The notes: generated from the letters alone by a model not told the origin. 64,000 nt of DNA from Gonatopus flavifemur (GCA_018340375.1 JAFFJZ010000001.1:63666001-63730000); one strand, 5' to 3'. Positions 24,037 through 36,235 are shown, counted from the first letter of the stretch. Numbers and translations are program-made.

Positions 24037-27000
24037 CTATCCATGTTTATCCTTCAACGCGTTAGTTTTAGCTCGCTCAGCGGCTTCCCTGGCCTTCGCG
24101 GTATTTTTCTTCACAGCAGCTAATTCTTTTTTCGTAGCTTTCAAATTTTCAACAAGTTCCGCGTACTTCCTTTTCGCAGCTTCTAACCGTTCCCGCTTTT
24201 TGTCCACTTCTTTTTTCATACCTTCGGCTACAATTCTAGCGTTATCCGCGTTACCACTCGCTATCCTCATAGCTTCTGACAAAGTTTTCAACTTGAAACG
24301 ACAATGGATGATCAAAAAGGATATTGTTTTACTTGTTCGGTAACCAAGATATTTACTTGATTTTGAGCTTGGCTGGCTGCTCTTTCCGCGACCAGCGCAT
24401 TTCCTTGGGTTTGCTTGAAATAAGCGACCAATTCTTTGACAACCGCATCAGCTTGAGTGATTTCCTGTGTCAACTCTTCCACGAGCATCTCTCTGTCATT
24501 CAATTCATTCTCAGCTGCATTTGCCGCTTGATTCGCTTTCTGCGCTAATTGTATCTTCACCTGATGAAACGAGTAGTAGAGGATGCATTTGATTTGAGTG
24601 AAGAACGCACGGAGGAAAGTATACGGGATTGATTACCATTCACTCTAATTCTCGTCGCAACTTTAAAATAGGAATTGAGTAACGACGCGCGATTTGGTGA
24701 TCATCACGATGTTAACCTATTGTTCCCATGGTAACGTGAACAGTTTACCGCATTCACTCCGATTCTGAATGGTACTTGTTACAATTTTGAAATATCTGTC
24801 ACCAAATCACTATTCTTCATAGTGACCGTCACCGTATATTTTTCTCCGTGTGTGAAGTTCAATAAACGAAGTTGATAAAATAGATTCAAAGATACAAATA
24901 CGAAGGTCTTTATCAAATCTCAAGACCTTTTGATATCCGGTTTTTTGCTCTCTGACGCAAACAACTGTACATTGCGACGCTAGTTTTACGCATTCTATAT
25001 ACAGTAAAAAAAAAAACAATGTGACGAAAAACTGTGATAAAACCTCAATTAGACACAGCGATTTACTTTGACCGGTCGATGTTTTTATCACGCGAATGAA
25101 TCTTTTCCTTTGTTCAAATCAACTTTCTACTTTCGGCTACTTAAACGAAGCATAAAAGTTACATCGGTCATAGAATATATCAGCGAACAGAGGGAGTTTG
25201 AGTTGAGCTGACATTTGCATTGAAATCGTGACTTAAATACAACGAACGTGGCAAACGTTACGCTTCGATGATTTTTTCTCGTTCTCCACAACAACGGTTG
25301 GCGAGATAGTCGTTCCTCGTCCTTCCTCTTTCATGAAAATATGCCTATACATCGCCTTCGCTTCTACGTGCGTCATTTGGTACACGCAATATATTCGAGT
25401 ATCTCGCAAACCCTAACAAGTTTACACGCCCGACTATCCATCATCGTTCGATTCTTCAAAGGATTAAGTAAGATGAACGTAAACAATTGGAAGGACAATT
25501 TCGTCAATAACATATAGAAATCAAATTTCTTTTCCATTGAGAATTATCGACTCGAACGAAAAAGAGACAAAGTATGCATGTAAAAGAATAAAAAAAAAGG
25601 ATTTGAATATCATAGAAATGCTTGGAACGATTGGATGAATTTCATCATGATTAATGTACTTTTTATGTGGGTTATGAAATTCTCATGATGCTTGGAAGGA
25701 TTTTATGTAACGTTTATTGTATCATTTGCACAAGAAATATGAACAAGCTGATAAAAATGCGGTGCGTAAGAAAGCATTGAATTTTATACGCGGATTTAGA
25801 ATTGCATCTCATTATTGAAAGGGACTGAGATACTCGAGGGTCGAATAATGGATTGAATTGAACACAAATTGTTTCAAATTCACCATTGATCACCAATTCA
25901 ATTTATACTAATTCACCCTTATTTGATAAGAAAAGAAATTAAAAATGGATAAATATTCCCTACCCTGAGTAAAATATCTGCAGATATTAAATCTCCACCT
26001 ACACGGACAAAAATTGTCTATTATAAATTACTAGACTCGCTACGATATTGAGGATATACTTGCATTTTGAAGTTATATACCACACATTCTCTTCAAAAGA
26101 ACCAGACTTTCTGGGAGTTAATGGTAGAATAATAACATTTTATAATAGAAAGTGTGATGTTTTTGATGAGATTGTTTGGTATATAACCTTAAAATGCAAG
26201 TATATCCTCAATATACTAGCGAGTCTAGTAATTTATAATAGATAATTTTGCTCAGTGTATAGATATTGTTTATAAGAAATATTGAAAACGAACGATAGTA
26301 AAGTCATATTTTATTTTGATATCGGTATAGTAATAAAAGTGAATGTATACAATTCCGATTTCCACGAAAGAAGATATGTAAGTTTCATGAACTATGTGAA
26401 ATAGTTGAATCAGTGGTATGAACCAAAACTCGCTATCGCGACGTCTGTTAGAAAGTCAAGTTTTGACCCAAGTATAGCAGGAATTCGCGTGTACGCCCGA
26501 ACCCACTATCCACCAAGAATATGATTTCTGTTCGACCGTTCACCGACCCAAAGCAATTTTATTGAATGCTACAATAAGAGGTTGTTGAACGCTGCTGATC
26601 TGTTGATAGGAATTGATAACAATTTCATTACATCAATAATTCCTGTTCAAAAGATTTCGACTACAATTGCTTTGAATTCTTGATCATTTCAAGCAGGTAC
26701 GAAAATGAGAAGCTACACTCCACGATTCTTATCATTGCAAATTGTTGGGGAAATGTTGAAAAACATTCGTATCCGATACTCACGGAGAGAAAAGTTTTGC
26801 TGGCATAACAAACTGGTCTGTTACTATAGCTCCTACGAAAAGGAATGCCTAAGGAAGCGAAGTGAAATGATTGATACGGTGAAATTTTTTTGCTGACATA
26901 AACAAATTTTTTAACAGAACTAACGTCTCATTTTTTGCAAAAACAACAAGCTGTTTTCCCACACAGCACACAACGTCTCATTAATATTCTCAGAATATCA

Positions 27001-30000
27001 CAAATATCTCACTCGAAACATTCTATGTTAAATATTTCTACGAGATTCCATAGATATTGTGGATAGAATATTTCATTACAAATATCCTGAGAATCTTGCA
27101 ATTGAAATTTTATACATAGGATTCTCTGCAATGTTCTGGGGATCTATGATGAGGGATATTTCATGTTTGCCGCAAATGAAATATTCTGACAATATTTCAG
27201 GCAATACGAATTTTTATTCATCAGACCCGGTACTCAATAAAATTGACAAGTCGAGGGCGAAAAAAACCTCTCTCCCACGACCTATTCAATTTCAGTTTCA
27301 GAGGATTCTAATTTTGTTGGTCTATATCCCACGGAAACGAATTTATCAGGAACACATTATTATGATGACCAAGAGTGGCACTTTGGGGGCATCGAAGCCA
27401 TCTCAGTGATTAGCTGAGGTGATAGAGGCTTCGTCTATGACTCGGAGAACTGGCGTTCGATCCTCACTGAGGGAATTTTCTTAATAATCGACTTTCAATG
27501 TGTATTTCTCTCACAAAGCCATCCAAATCATATTCTACACAAAATTTGTAGAGGAATTCAATCTGAAGACAATTTTTTTTCACCAAAGCAGTATTTTGTA
27601 CCATTGTTGATCCACGTAATTATGAGATGTATTTCTGTATAAAATATCCCCAACATGATCTCAGCAATATTTTAGAATGTCTCCAGAATATTACGACAAT
27701 CATCTCAGTGATATTGCAGAATGTCTCCAGAATGTCACAATGATGGTGACATAAGACATTCTGGAGACATTCTGGCAATATTCTTGAGATGTTTGCCAGA
27801 ATATTGCATATTTAAAATATAATATTCTGGCAACGTTATTGAGACATTCTGTGCTGTGTGGGTTGTAGGCGCTATGGTGACAAACCATTTTTCTCCCTGC
27901 TAATAATATAGTTACTGGAATCATTGCGTTTTCCAATTACTTCGAATTATTAGTATTTAATACCCAACTAACATTTCAATTCTTGAAGATATCTAAAAGA
28001 ATACCTAATTGAGAGATCATTAAGAACTTTCTTGAAGAGTTCTTGAAGATATCTCTTAGAAGTGTTGGAAAGACATCTTGTAAAAAATTTCTAAAAGATG
28101 TCTTAATTCAGAGATCTTCAAGAACGTTATTGAAGGGTTCTTGAAGATATCTTTTAGAAGGCTTGAGGAGATTTCTGAAAGATGTCTTGATTAAGACACG
28201 TTTAAGAAGATAAATTTTTCAGCAGCTTTGAGGTTATATGAGCACATGATCATGAATAACACAGAATAAAACTTTGAATGTACCTGTTATTACAATCGTA
28301 TTGCAAATGAGGTGATTCCATATCCATGAATTAAAAGCTTGAATCAATCATTGAGATATCAAGAAATTTGAAAGTTTGTAAAAAGTACGATTTTGTCGCC
28401 TTATGATGTGCACAATAAAATTACCGAATATCCACTTCACAACAATTCGTCAGAAATACTTTAGGAAGAATCTGCGGTATTCACGAAATATTAACGACCA
28501 CCAGAACACAGAATTGATTTCTAAATATGTTTCACTAAATTTATTCATCTTTCCTATTTGTAATTACATTCAACTCTTTTGATATTCATTCATGTGATAA
28601 CAGTTTGTTCAAAAGATCATTTTCACTTTGAAACTAGACACCGCTGACATATTTCATTATGTCATATCGACAATTATGGGCGTCTCTACCATGTTGTACG
28701 TATAGCTCAAGTGACTGAGGCGTAAATATATCGTCAAGTGAATGGGTTCGATTCTCGTAACAACAAGGGTCGAAATTAGGTAAACTTTATCGGAATGCGA
28801 GCAGTTGAAGAAACAGGAGGGAAAGGAAAAAGAAAAGGTTCAGAATTTTTTTTGTGAACAAATTCAAGAGTCTTCCAAGACGTTTTTATGAATTCTCCAA
28901 GACATCTTTGAGAACTCTTCAAGACATCTTTAAGAACTCTTCAAGATATCTTTTCGAATTATATACGTGTTTCATGAGACATCTTTTAGGATTCGTTTCG
29001 GTATCTTTTAGAACGTTTTTTAAGACTTCTTACAAACGCATTGAGACTTCTTGAAGATATCTTTAAGATGTCTGAATGTTAGTTGGGTACAAGTTAACAC
29101 ATGGGCTGAAAAGTCCCGGGCTTGACACCAGCGATGCCATTATTCCCTAGAAATTTGGAAAGAAATGACCAATCACGAAAAATCTACGGATTTTTCTGGG
29201 GAACAATGGCATCGCTGCTTGACACATAGATAGCGCGAATTTTACTGCATTCACCTGTTTTTCAGTTAGTACTAACCTTCAAAAGACAGCTGTCAAAATG
29301 TCATAATATTCTACTTATTAGTTTGTGAGTTATTGTAATAAGAGTCACGCTACTTTTATTATTTTTAAAACAATGGATCAAAAACAATTTCGTGTTTTAA
29401 TTTCACACTGCTTCTTGATGGGGAAGAATACTGTTCAAGCGGAGCAATGGCCATCAGAAACCACAATAAAACGTTGGTTTGCTGAATTCAAACGTGGTCG
29501 TGGAAACACCGATGACGCAGAACGCAGTGGACGTCCAAATGAGGCGATAACACCAGAAAACATAAAAAAATCCACCAAATCGTTTTGAATGATCGAAAAG
29601 TGAAGTTGCGTGAGTTGGCTGACATCGTAAGAATATCAAAAGAACGTGTTGGCTTTATATTGCATGAGCATTTAACTATGAGAAAGCTCTGTTCAAAGTG
29701 GGTACCACGTTTGCTCCCTGTTGACCAAAAACAAGAACGCGTTGATGCTTCTGAGCAGGGTTTGGCCATGTTTCAACGTAACAAGCCGGAATTTTTGCGT
29801 CGATATGTTACAATGGATGAAACATGGATTCATCATTTCACTTCGGAATCAAAACGATCGTCATCCGAGTGGACAGCCACTGGTGAAACTCGTCCGAAGC
29901 GCCCGAAAGCACAACAATCGGCTGGAAAGGTTATGGCATTACTCGGTATTTTGGGATATTAAATCGCATTATTGGAGCGTTTGGAGGCCGAAATTGCAAC

Positions 30001-32257
30001 GAAACGACCGCATATGGCGGAGAAAAAAATTGTATTCCATCAAGACAACGCACCCTGTCACAAGTCAATCAAAACAATAGCAAAACTACATGAATTGAAC
30101 TTCGAATTGCTTCCACATCCACCGTATTCGCCAGATTTGGCTCCCAGCGATTATTGGCTGTTCGCAGACTTGAAAAAAAATGCTCGCCGGTGAGGGATTT
30201 CGCTCGAATGAAAAGGTTATCACTGAAACTGAGGCCTATTTAGAGGCAAAAGATGAATCGTTCTACAAAAGTGATATTAAAATGTTAGAGCGGCGCTGGA
30301 ATGATTGCGTTGTTCTTGATGGAGATTACGTTGATGAATAAAGCTAATTTTCAACAAAAAAAACCGTGTACCCTTTGTTAGACCCAAGAATTTCCAACCC
30401 ATGTGTTATATATTATAATGATTCGTATTTTTATCAGAATCATTGGGGATTGAGAATTGATTGTAGTCAGAAATATTTAATATTTCTGACCGCCTGGAAA
30501 AAATAATTTAGATTTACGTAGATCCAACTAGATTCTGCTAGTCAAAAAAAATTTGAAAATGTAGATCTATTCAGATTTGAATAGATCTACGTAGATTTAA
30601 ATCAACAAAAAATTTATATTAATTGTAATTTGCGAACACGAACCTTCCCGCATGCGTATATTTCCTGCACTCTTGGCTTGTTTCTAAGAATTGAGCATTT
30701 TTCGGAAAAATGAATTGGATCTCCATAGATCTAAATTGATCTAAAGAACATTAATTTTCCCATTTTTCAGATCTACACAGATATTAGATTCAAATTCATT
30801 TTTTCCGGGTGAAGCAGAAAAATATAAATTTATACCATAAAATTCCTTACAACGTGAATAATAATGTTTATAAAAAACTAAGCTTTACATGAATGTACAA
30901 AAAAGTTCCTGGAAGGTTGTTAAAAATTTCCTAAATGCGAAAGAATATTTATATGAGTTAATTGAGGATTTTGCATTGAGATTCTCGGCCAGATTTTTTT
31001 TCAATAAAAAGGACTTTCTCACTCGAAAATCTGAGCACGGAATTAGGAGAAAATGAATCAGTAGTTTATGAATATTCCAAGAATATGGAGATACTTTTAA
31101 CAACATGCTTGAACGGGAATTTCAACAGATATAACTTTTGTACTCACCTCACGTGAAGCTTCTGCGGCAGCCACGCTTTGAGCGTCGGATGCAGCTTTTG
31201 CCGTTTGCGCTGCTTTCTGAGCATCTTGGCTGTTGGACTTTATTGAAGTTTCACTTGTTAAAACGATAATTTTCAAAAAGCACGAGAAGAAACGATCATA
31301 ACACGTTTATTTCATAATAACTTACGATCGTGGTGGTGTGATTTTTGCTGGAAGAACTCGCTTGAAAGATCATCCCTGTGAAAGATCATGTGTTTATAAC
31401 CACACTGTGAAAATTATTTCGACTTCTCCCATTCTGATTAGTAACATTCTTTTTCAACTCCGGTATGAAAAATCAAGTTCTCATACATGTGTATGAATGA
31501 TAATTAGCCCGTAAAAAATAATAAATGTATAGAAATTTTCTGGAACTTTTTCAATTCATGGAGAAAATTTTGTAATAATTAATACATTTATATCGCAGTC
31601 GTGGGATAAACTTCAATGTGACGGAAAAAAACCATAAGTATGCGATAGATTATCACAACTATCACGGGGATACGATATTTTGTCTAATAATCTTTAATAT
31701 AAACTTTCCTCTGTTTACACTGCACAATTTCTACACTGCAAAATTAACCTAATCGATAAACTTACATCCATATGAGATGAACATTAACAAAAAAGTATGC
31801 AATTTCATTTTGCGTTTCAATGTAGACTTTCATATACGAACCGACAACTTATTTTGTGGAATTCATAACAATTCATAAGTGATCTCAGCTAAGTCACTAG
31901 CAATAACAACCCTCAATGATTTACGTTGATTGTTTTAGAGAGAGCTACAACTTCACGGAGGGGCATCACCACCACCCTCATGCTATAAAAACACATGAAA
32001 TTTCACGTTACTTCAAAATTTCGTCTGCTATGTCATCGATAACAAGAAATAGCCCGATAATGAAATCTGCATATATTTCAAGAATCTCGTCATCCGTTCA
32101 GATACCATCATGGACGGCAACATCAACAATTTGTAATTCGTTTAAATTTCTTACTTATATTATGAGAGGTCGCTTGAATATTTTGTACATCGGTAAGTGA
32201 AGTGTTAACCTGGAATCCAATAATTATGATAATAAACTGAGTATATCTTGTCCTCAT
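24037..32257 (-). CDS. DUF745-like secreted alanine-rich coiled-coil protein, gene A (241 aa)
   Basis: Five exons in consistent phase: 32257-32155, 31375-31326, 31237-31148, 24560-24333, 24291-24037 (726 nt). Exon 1 gives a signal-peptide-like start (MRTRYTQFIIIIIGFQVNTS); exon 2 is Ser/Thr-rich (residues 36-51); exons 3-5 are a long Ala/Gln/Glu/Lys helical region with SQDAQKAAQTAKAASDAQS, VKIQLAQKANQAANAA and a basic C-terminus. It aligns exon for exon with gene B: VAQKAAQVAKAASEAQ and VKAHLAQKAVQAAKAA, with phase-0 joins at the same places. The family assignment to insect DUF745 is from memory of its composition and layout; role unknown, probably extracellular and multimeric. Intron 3 is 6.6 kb and holds a mariner and several TIR elements. 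Exon 1 is the least certain; an upstream in-frame ATG exists. Confidence 0.7.
24561..25998. other. 3' part of gene A intron 3, no inner gene seen
   Basis: Non-coding sequence. A moderately GC-richer patch around 25140-25450 has no open frame with splice support. Confidence 0.35.
25999..26262. mobile_element. Foldback MITE (CTACACGGACAAAA) in gene A intron 3
   Basis: Arms of about 75 bases pair: CTATTATAAATTACTAGACT on the left against AGTCTAGTAATTTATAATAG on the right, continuing through ATTGAGGATATACTTGCATT. The outer ends are CTACACGG and CAGTGTATAG. Confidence 0.8.
26959..27862. mobile_element. Non-autonomous TIR element (CCCACACAGCACA), 0.9 kb
   Basis: CCCACACAGCACA at 26959 mirrors TGTGCTGTGTGGG ending at 27862. 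The interior is made of GAATATTCTGAG/CATTCTGGAGACATTCTGG repeats and one tRNA-like module (27399-27473). The left part matches 14917 onward. Confidence 0.75.
27399..27473 (+). repeat. tRNA-like module inside the CCCACACAGCACA element
   Basis: TTAGCTGAGGTGATAGAGG (A box) and GCGTTCGATCCTC (B box) are spaced as in tRNA genes. Homologous to 15649-15725 and 54606-54672. The acceptor and anticodon stems do not pair well, so it is SINE-like rather than a tRNA gene. Confidence 0.55.
27961..29089. mobile_element. TIR element with TACCCAACTAACATT ends, 1.1 kb
   Basis: TACCCAACTAACATT at 27961 mirrors AATGTTAGTTGGGTA ending at 29089; the outermost TA may be target duplication. Both flanks of the interior (27975-28200 and 28860-29075) are chains of TTCTTGAAGATATCTTTTAG words in opposite orientation. 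A tRNA-like module lies in the middle. Confidence 0.75.
28695..28764 (+). repeat. tRNA-like module inside the TACCCAAC element
   Basis: TAGCTCAAGTGACTGAGG has a D-arm that pairs (GCTC with GAGG), and ATGGG-TTCGATT-CTCGT gives a five-pair T-arm. The anticodon arm is poor. This is the best tRNA-like fold of the five. Confidence 0.5.
29129..29217. mobile_element. 89-bp hAT-type MITE nested in the mariner 5' leader
   Basis: CAGCGATGCCATTATTCCC is mirrored by GGGGAACAATGGCATCGCTG. A perfect 8-bp duplication, CTTGACAC (29121-29128 and 29218-29225), flanks it, so it inserted after the mariner arrived. Confidence 0.85.
29373..30341 (+). pseudogene. mariner transposase, frameshifted and deleted
   Basis: Starts MDQKQFRVLISHCFLMGKNT and ends DGDYVDE. 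Breaks visible: about eight codons missing in the helix-turn-helix after EQW; one A lost in the A-run at 29563-29569; an extra base near 29950 followed by loss of about twenty codons after FWDI; one extra A near 30180. The three catalytic aspartates of the D,D34D triad are all still encoded (VTMDETWIHH, VFHQDNAPCH, YSPDLAPSDYW), as is WVPR. Normal mariner transposases are about 345 residues. It cannot make active transposase but is only moderately decayed. Confidence 0.9.
30493..30808. mobile_element. MITE (CCTGGAAAAAATAATTTAG) of AGATCTA-type interior
   Basis: CCTGGAAAAAATAA at the left and TTCATTTTTTCCGG at the right are imperfect inverses. The interior is GTAGATCTA/TAGATTT repeats. Related in ends and motif to 60400-60715. 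Confidence 0.65.
31559..31712. repeat. Second copy of the 8758-8970 dispersed repeat
   Basis: GAGAAAATTTTGTAATAATT, TTATATCGCAG.CGTGGGATA and TTGTCTAATAATCTT align with the copy at 8.8 kb without its central insertion. It lies in intron 1 of gene A. Confidence 0.6.
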
Positions 32258-32608
32258 ATAGTCGCGTTGATTTTTGGGCACACGAATTACGCAGAAGGAA
32301 TCAACAAACATCAAAATCATTCGGTAAGTCCATAACGTGATTGGGAAACTTTTGAAACCATTGGTTCCTCGAGCCACAAATATTTTTGTTAAGCGTATAG
32401 CATTAATTTAAAAAAAACGTATCAATTGGAGTTGTTGCAGATTTCATTGATTAAAGTCATTGTGAATTGTTAGATGAAAAACAAAGAGATCGAGATTTAA
32501 ATTACCTTTCAGCAAATTTCTTTCAAATATTAGAATCACTGAAAGATACGAAACATGCATTAATGGTGAAAATTGTCACCCTAACGATCGAAGAAAGTGA
32601 TACCAAAG

Positions 32609-35257
32609 GTGAGCGACGTTGCTCAAAAAGCAGCACAAGTAGCCAAAGCAGCGTCCGAAGCACAAAATATTGCTGGTCAACAAGCGGCGCGTCAGGTATT
32701 TCGCAATTCATATAATTTCGTCATATCATTCAGTTTTGATAACCTGAAATTTTGGCATTCAAATATAATGGTGAATATAAAACATTCCTGCACATTTCCC
32801 TGCTCAAACTGAGAGATTTTCATCTGCGGTACATGCCCTGAAGAATTCTATGACATTCAGAAGAATATTCTTGGATATTTGAGAAAATATTACGGGAAAA
32901 ATTTCAAAAATAAATTGTGATTATATCTTAATCTTTTCTATCAAATATCGGGAAAAATATCAACATTTATAACTGTTAATATCTGTTATGATGGGATATT
33001 ATACAAGAAAATAATTCATCATCTATTATCATCCCGTAATTTAAACCCGAACATATTCGGAACGCACGAGTGATCATTTTGAATCCATTTCCTCAAAGAA
33101 TTTTTGAACAGTTCCCGTTATAACAGTTGAAATGAATTCAAAATCCATTGATATCGAATACGAAATTCGATTATTCAATTATATCTGTATAAAATTTTCA
33201 GGCCTCTGAGAAAATACGTCTCAAATGGAACACAGAGAAAAAAATTTACTATATATAGAATAGAAAATCTTTTTGCTAAACTAGCAAAAAATTTGCTGAT
33301 ATAGCTAATTGCCCATACAGGGTTCAACAATTGGCCCAATAATGGCACGTTACTGGACCACAAACGGCGTTCTTTGCCCGTTAATGGCGCCCATTAATGG
33401 CTCATCAATGGTTAATTGCTGGATGATAACGTGGGTCCAGCAATGGCAATAAATAATGGGCCATGTATAAAATTATTGATTGGCCCAGTAATGGGGCTAA
33501 ATGATCCCGATTTATGGCCAGAAATTTCGGGATAATGTTCGAATGTTAGCTATCAATGGCAGATTACGAGGGCATAATAATAATGATATCCAATGGTAAT
33601 ATGACTGCGTTCCAGAATAATCGGTTCAGTATTAGTTCAAATGAGTGGTTAAGCGTGACCCAAAACACTTTTTTGTTTTTGGGATGTTTGTCATTCCAGT
33701 TTTCACAAGATCAGAAATGGATGTTTTTTTCCAAATGGATTTGCATGCCTGATATCTCGACAATCTCAAATGTAAAATTATACGAGTCAAAAGTATTCTC
33801 GATAAATCAGTTGAATTCAGTTGCTTATTCCTTCAAATTTTTTTGTTATTTACATGAGAAAGTAATTGATTATCTATATGAATAAGAATTCATTTGAATC
33901 ATGTAAAACGTATTTGATGGATATGAATTATTTATTCAACGTAATAGAAATAAGGCCAAAACAAACTTTTTTCAGAGGTGATTACGAATACAATACATTC
34001 AACTTTGGAATCCATTTCACTCAGTAATAGGCCATATTCCAGCCAGTAACGGGGAATCAATTGTTGGCCGTTCACCGTAGCCGTACATCGGCTGATTATC
34101 GGCTGTTTTCATTGCTGGCCTTTCTTATCAGCCAGTGGTGGGCCACAGTTGTGCCAATGATGTGAATCCATTATTGGTCATTAAATGGTAGCCATACATG
34201 GGCCGATTATTGGCTGTGTTTACATCCTCGGGGTTTCCTGTATGGGTGGATTGCTGAGGGAACAACATAATTAACTAAAGTATCAAATTTTGCGCTGGAC
34301 TAACAAAATCTTCAGTATTATGCACAGAGTAGCAACCGAATTTTGCTGGAGGAGCCAACGTTTTTTTACTGCCGTGGCTAACAAAATTGCTGCTCCAGCA
34401 AAAAGAATCCAGCCAAATCAGATTTCCCTGTCATAGCGAATTTTTTTCCCCTCGAATTGCATTTTTTAGAAATTCGTGGAGGGTTCTATTCATTCCGATT
34501 AATTCCTATTCAATGTGCGAAATTTTAATTCAAATCTAACAAGTATCAATTGTTCGCATTCAAAATTCTGCACGTTCAATCGGAATGGATAAGATCTTTC
34601 AACCAGGTTTGATATGAATGTTTTCATCTTATCAATAGGTGAAAGCTCATTTAGCGCAAAAAGCGGTGCAAGCTGCGAAAGCTGCAATCGCTGTGTTAAA
34701 GCATAAACAAGCTATCGTGGAACGTTTGAAAGAAGAAATTCAAGAAGCCCAATCGGTAGTGAAAGAAGAAAGCAGTTCTCTACAAGAAGCGCGAGACAAC
34801 GTGCATGCGGCGACGGGAGCAGCTCGCGAATCTCAAGCTCTGGTAATGATATCACATAATTCTTTCGATCTGAAGTCATTAATCATGTGATGATGTTCAT
34901 CCATCACTGTGATTTCTATTGCAGTACAATACGCTAGCGCGGGCTCTAGAGAACGCCAAAGCAAACGTAAAGAATTCACGATTGACGGCCCAAGCAGCCG
35001 AGAAATATCTCGAGGATAAAGAAACGCTCTTGAATGATGCAAAAAATCGTTTTGAAGAACTCAAAATTCAATTAAAAACGGCCAGGGAAGATTTGATCAA
35101 TACCAATCGAGCTGCTGTGAAAGCAAGTATCGCTGCACACCAAGCCACCAACAAAGCAAATAGAAACAAAAGAACACAGCGGTCCGATATTGGGAGATCG
35201 AAAGCGATTGACACGAGACATCCGGAAAGAAGAAAAACTATCGTACCGGTGATGTAA
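32609..35257 (+). CDS. DUF745-like alanine-rich coiled-coil protein, gene B (5' end not found)
   Basis: Three phase-0 exons: 32609-32695, 34639-34842, 34925-35257 (TAA). The 208-residue product is almost entirely helix-forming: VSDVAQKAAQVAKAASEAQN, VKAHLAQKAVQAAKAA, then charged heptads (KHKQAIVERLKEEIQEA, EKYLEDKETLLNDAKNRFEE) and a basic tail ending TIVPVM. Exon joins fall where gene A's do, and exon 32609 begins GTGAGC like exon 2 of gene C. The acceptor at 32608 (ATACCAAAG) is poor in pyrimidines. A signal-peptide exon is expected upstream, but nothing between 32258 and 32608 fits by phase. The gene is divergent from gene A (coding starts 351 bp apart). Intron 1 contains the 33312-34246 element. 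Confidence 0.7.
33312..34246. mobile_element. TIR element (CCCATACAGG) in gene B intron
   Basis: CCCATACAGG at 33312 mirrors CCTGTATGGG ending at 34246. The interior repeats TGGCCCATTAATGG/GGCCAATAATGG dyads. It appears to sit inside an older AT-rich repeat (about 33228-34460) with TTTGCT/AGCAAA palindromes. Confidence 0.7.
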
Positions 35258-35456
35258 GCGTGTTCAAATACACTTTCCACGTTAATTAGATATGAACAGC
35301 GGGTTTGTGCTGTGGTGGTCTCATAGTTTTTATTCGAGTGTAAATCCATTTTCAAAATATTAGAATTGTAGGAAGACAAAGAAGAAAATTGGGAAAAGAT
35401 TGATGATAAATATTAAATAATGTATGTAATTTTTATTCTTTTAAAGTATATATTTG

Positions 35457-35480
35457 AAATAAACTGAAATAAATAAAAGA
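35457..35480 (+). terminator. Polyadenylation signals downstream of gene B
   Basis: Two or three overlapping AATAAA copies (AAATAAACTGAAATAAATAA) lie about 205 bases after the gene B stop codon. Confidence 0.5.
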
Positions 35481-35544
35481 AGTTTCTCATTTGATAAAAG
35501 AGAATGGGGAAGATTTGAGAGACATCCGTTATCCATGTTCTGCT

Positions 35545-35781
35545 GCACGCCGAAAACAGATGTGTTGAAAAGTCCCATAATTTATCGAGGATAAGCGCCA
35601 GTCTGTGATAGATAGAGTTTTGACTTGAATTTACTTTCAAAAACTCCCATAATCAGATGTATTTCTACAAGAAATTGTGGTACTTTTGAAGCTATATTCA
35701 GGTAAATAATTTTATTGATCACAGACTAGCGCTGATCCTCAATAAATTATGGAACTTTTGAAAGTATATTTTTCTGCGTGT
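35545..35781. mobile_element. Foldback MITE just downstream of gene B
   Basis: CTGCACGC...CCATAATTTATCGAGGAT on the left pairs with ATCCTCAATAAATTATGG and GCGTG on the right, and CAGTCTGTGAT pairs with ATCACAGACT. Interior about 90 bases. Confidence 0.75.
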
Positions 35782-36235
35782 GGCTGAATCTCATCTGTTA
35801 AATTCCTAACAAGCGTTTTTTCAATCCTAGTAAGAGTGATCTAGTAATTCACAAGGTTTGAAACGCTGTTCTAAAGGAAAACTTGAAATGAAATCACTTA
35901 AATCGTTCTAAACCCTGTTTTTCTCCGAAACAGCGTCACAGGCCTCTTGGATCTCTACTTGGAATAAAATAAAAACCCCAGGAATTAATTCTGATCATAT
36001 AAAACATTTATTCTTCAAGAATCAATTCAAATAAACAGACCTTTCATCCCAATCGTATGCTCTGTAATACTGTAATACTACCTCATTCTTTCTTTTATCA
36101 AATTCAATTATTTCAAAAATTAGTTCCAGGGTTCATCTACTCATAAGAATTCTTTACAAATGATTTTGCGCTCCCTAGTATTTTATCAGATAATTTTTCT
36201 TGAAATTTCTGTACAATAATCTCTCGATTACGAAA

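Larger units (their letters stand above)
29097..30406 (+). mobile_element. mariner transposon, irritans (Himar-like) type
   Basis: The left end ACACATGGGCTGAAAAGTCC and the inverse of the right end ACACATGGGTTGGAAATTC flank a decayed mariner transposase. TA dinucleotides sit at both borders (29095-29096 and 30407-30408). The left TIR resembles the irritans subfamily end (...AAGTCCCGGG). It lies in gene A intron 3, seven bases from the 27961-29089 element, and its 5' leader is interrupted by a small hAT MITE. Confidence 0.9.

Noticed and set aside
27399..27473. Functional tRNA gene
   Set aside because: A and B boxes are present but the acceptor and anticodon stems do not pair; homologous copies sit in transposable elements.
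31939..32192. Plus-strand open exon with acceptor TTTTAG and strong donor ATCG|gtaagtga, containing GHHHHPHAIKT, as first exon of gene B
   Set aside because: It ends in phase 1 while gene B's next exon starts in phase 0, it has no signal peptide, and it overlaps gene A exon 1 on the other strand.
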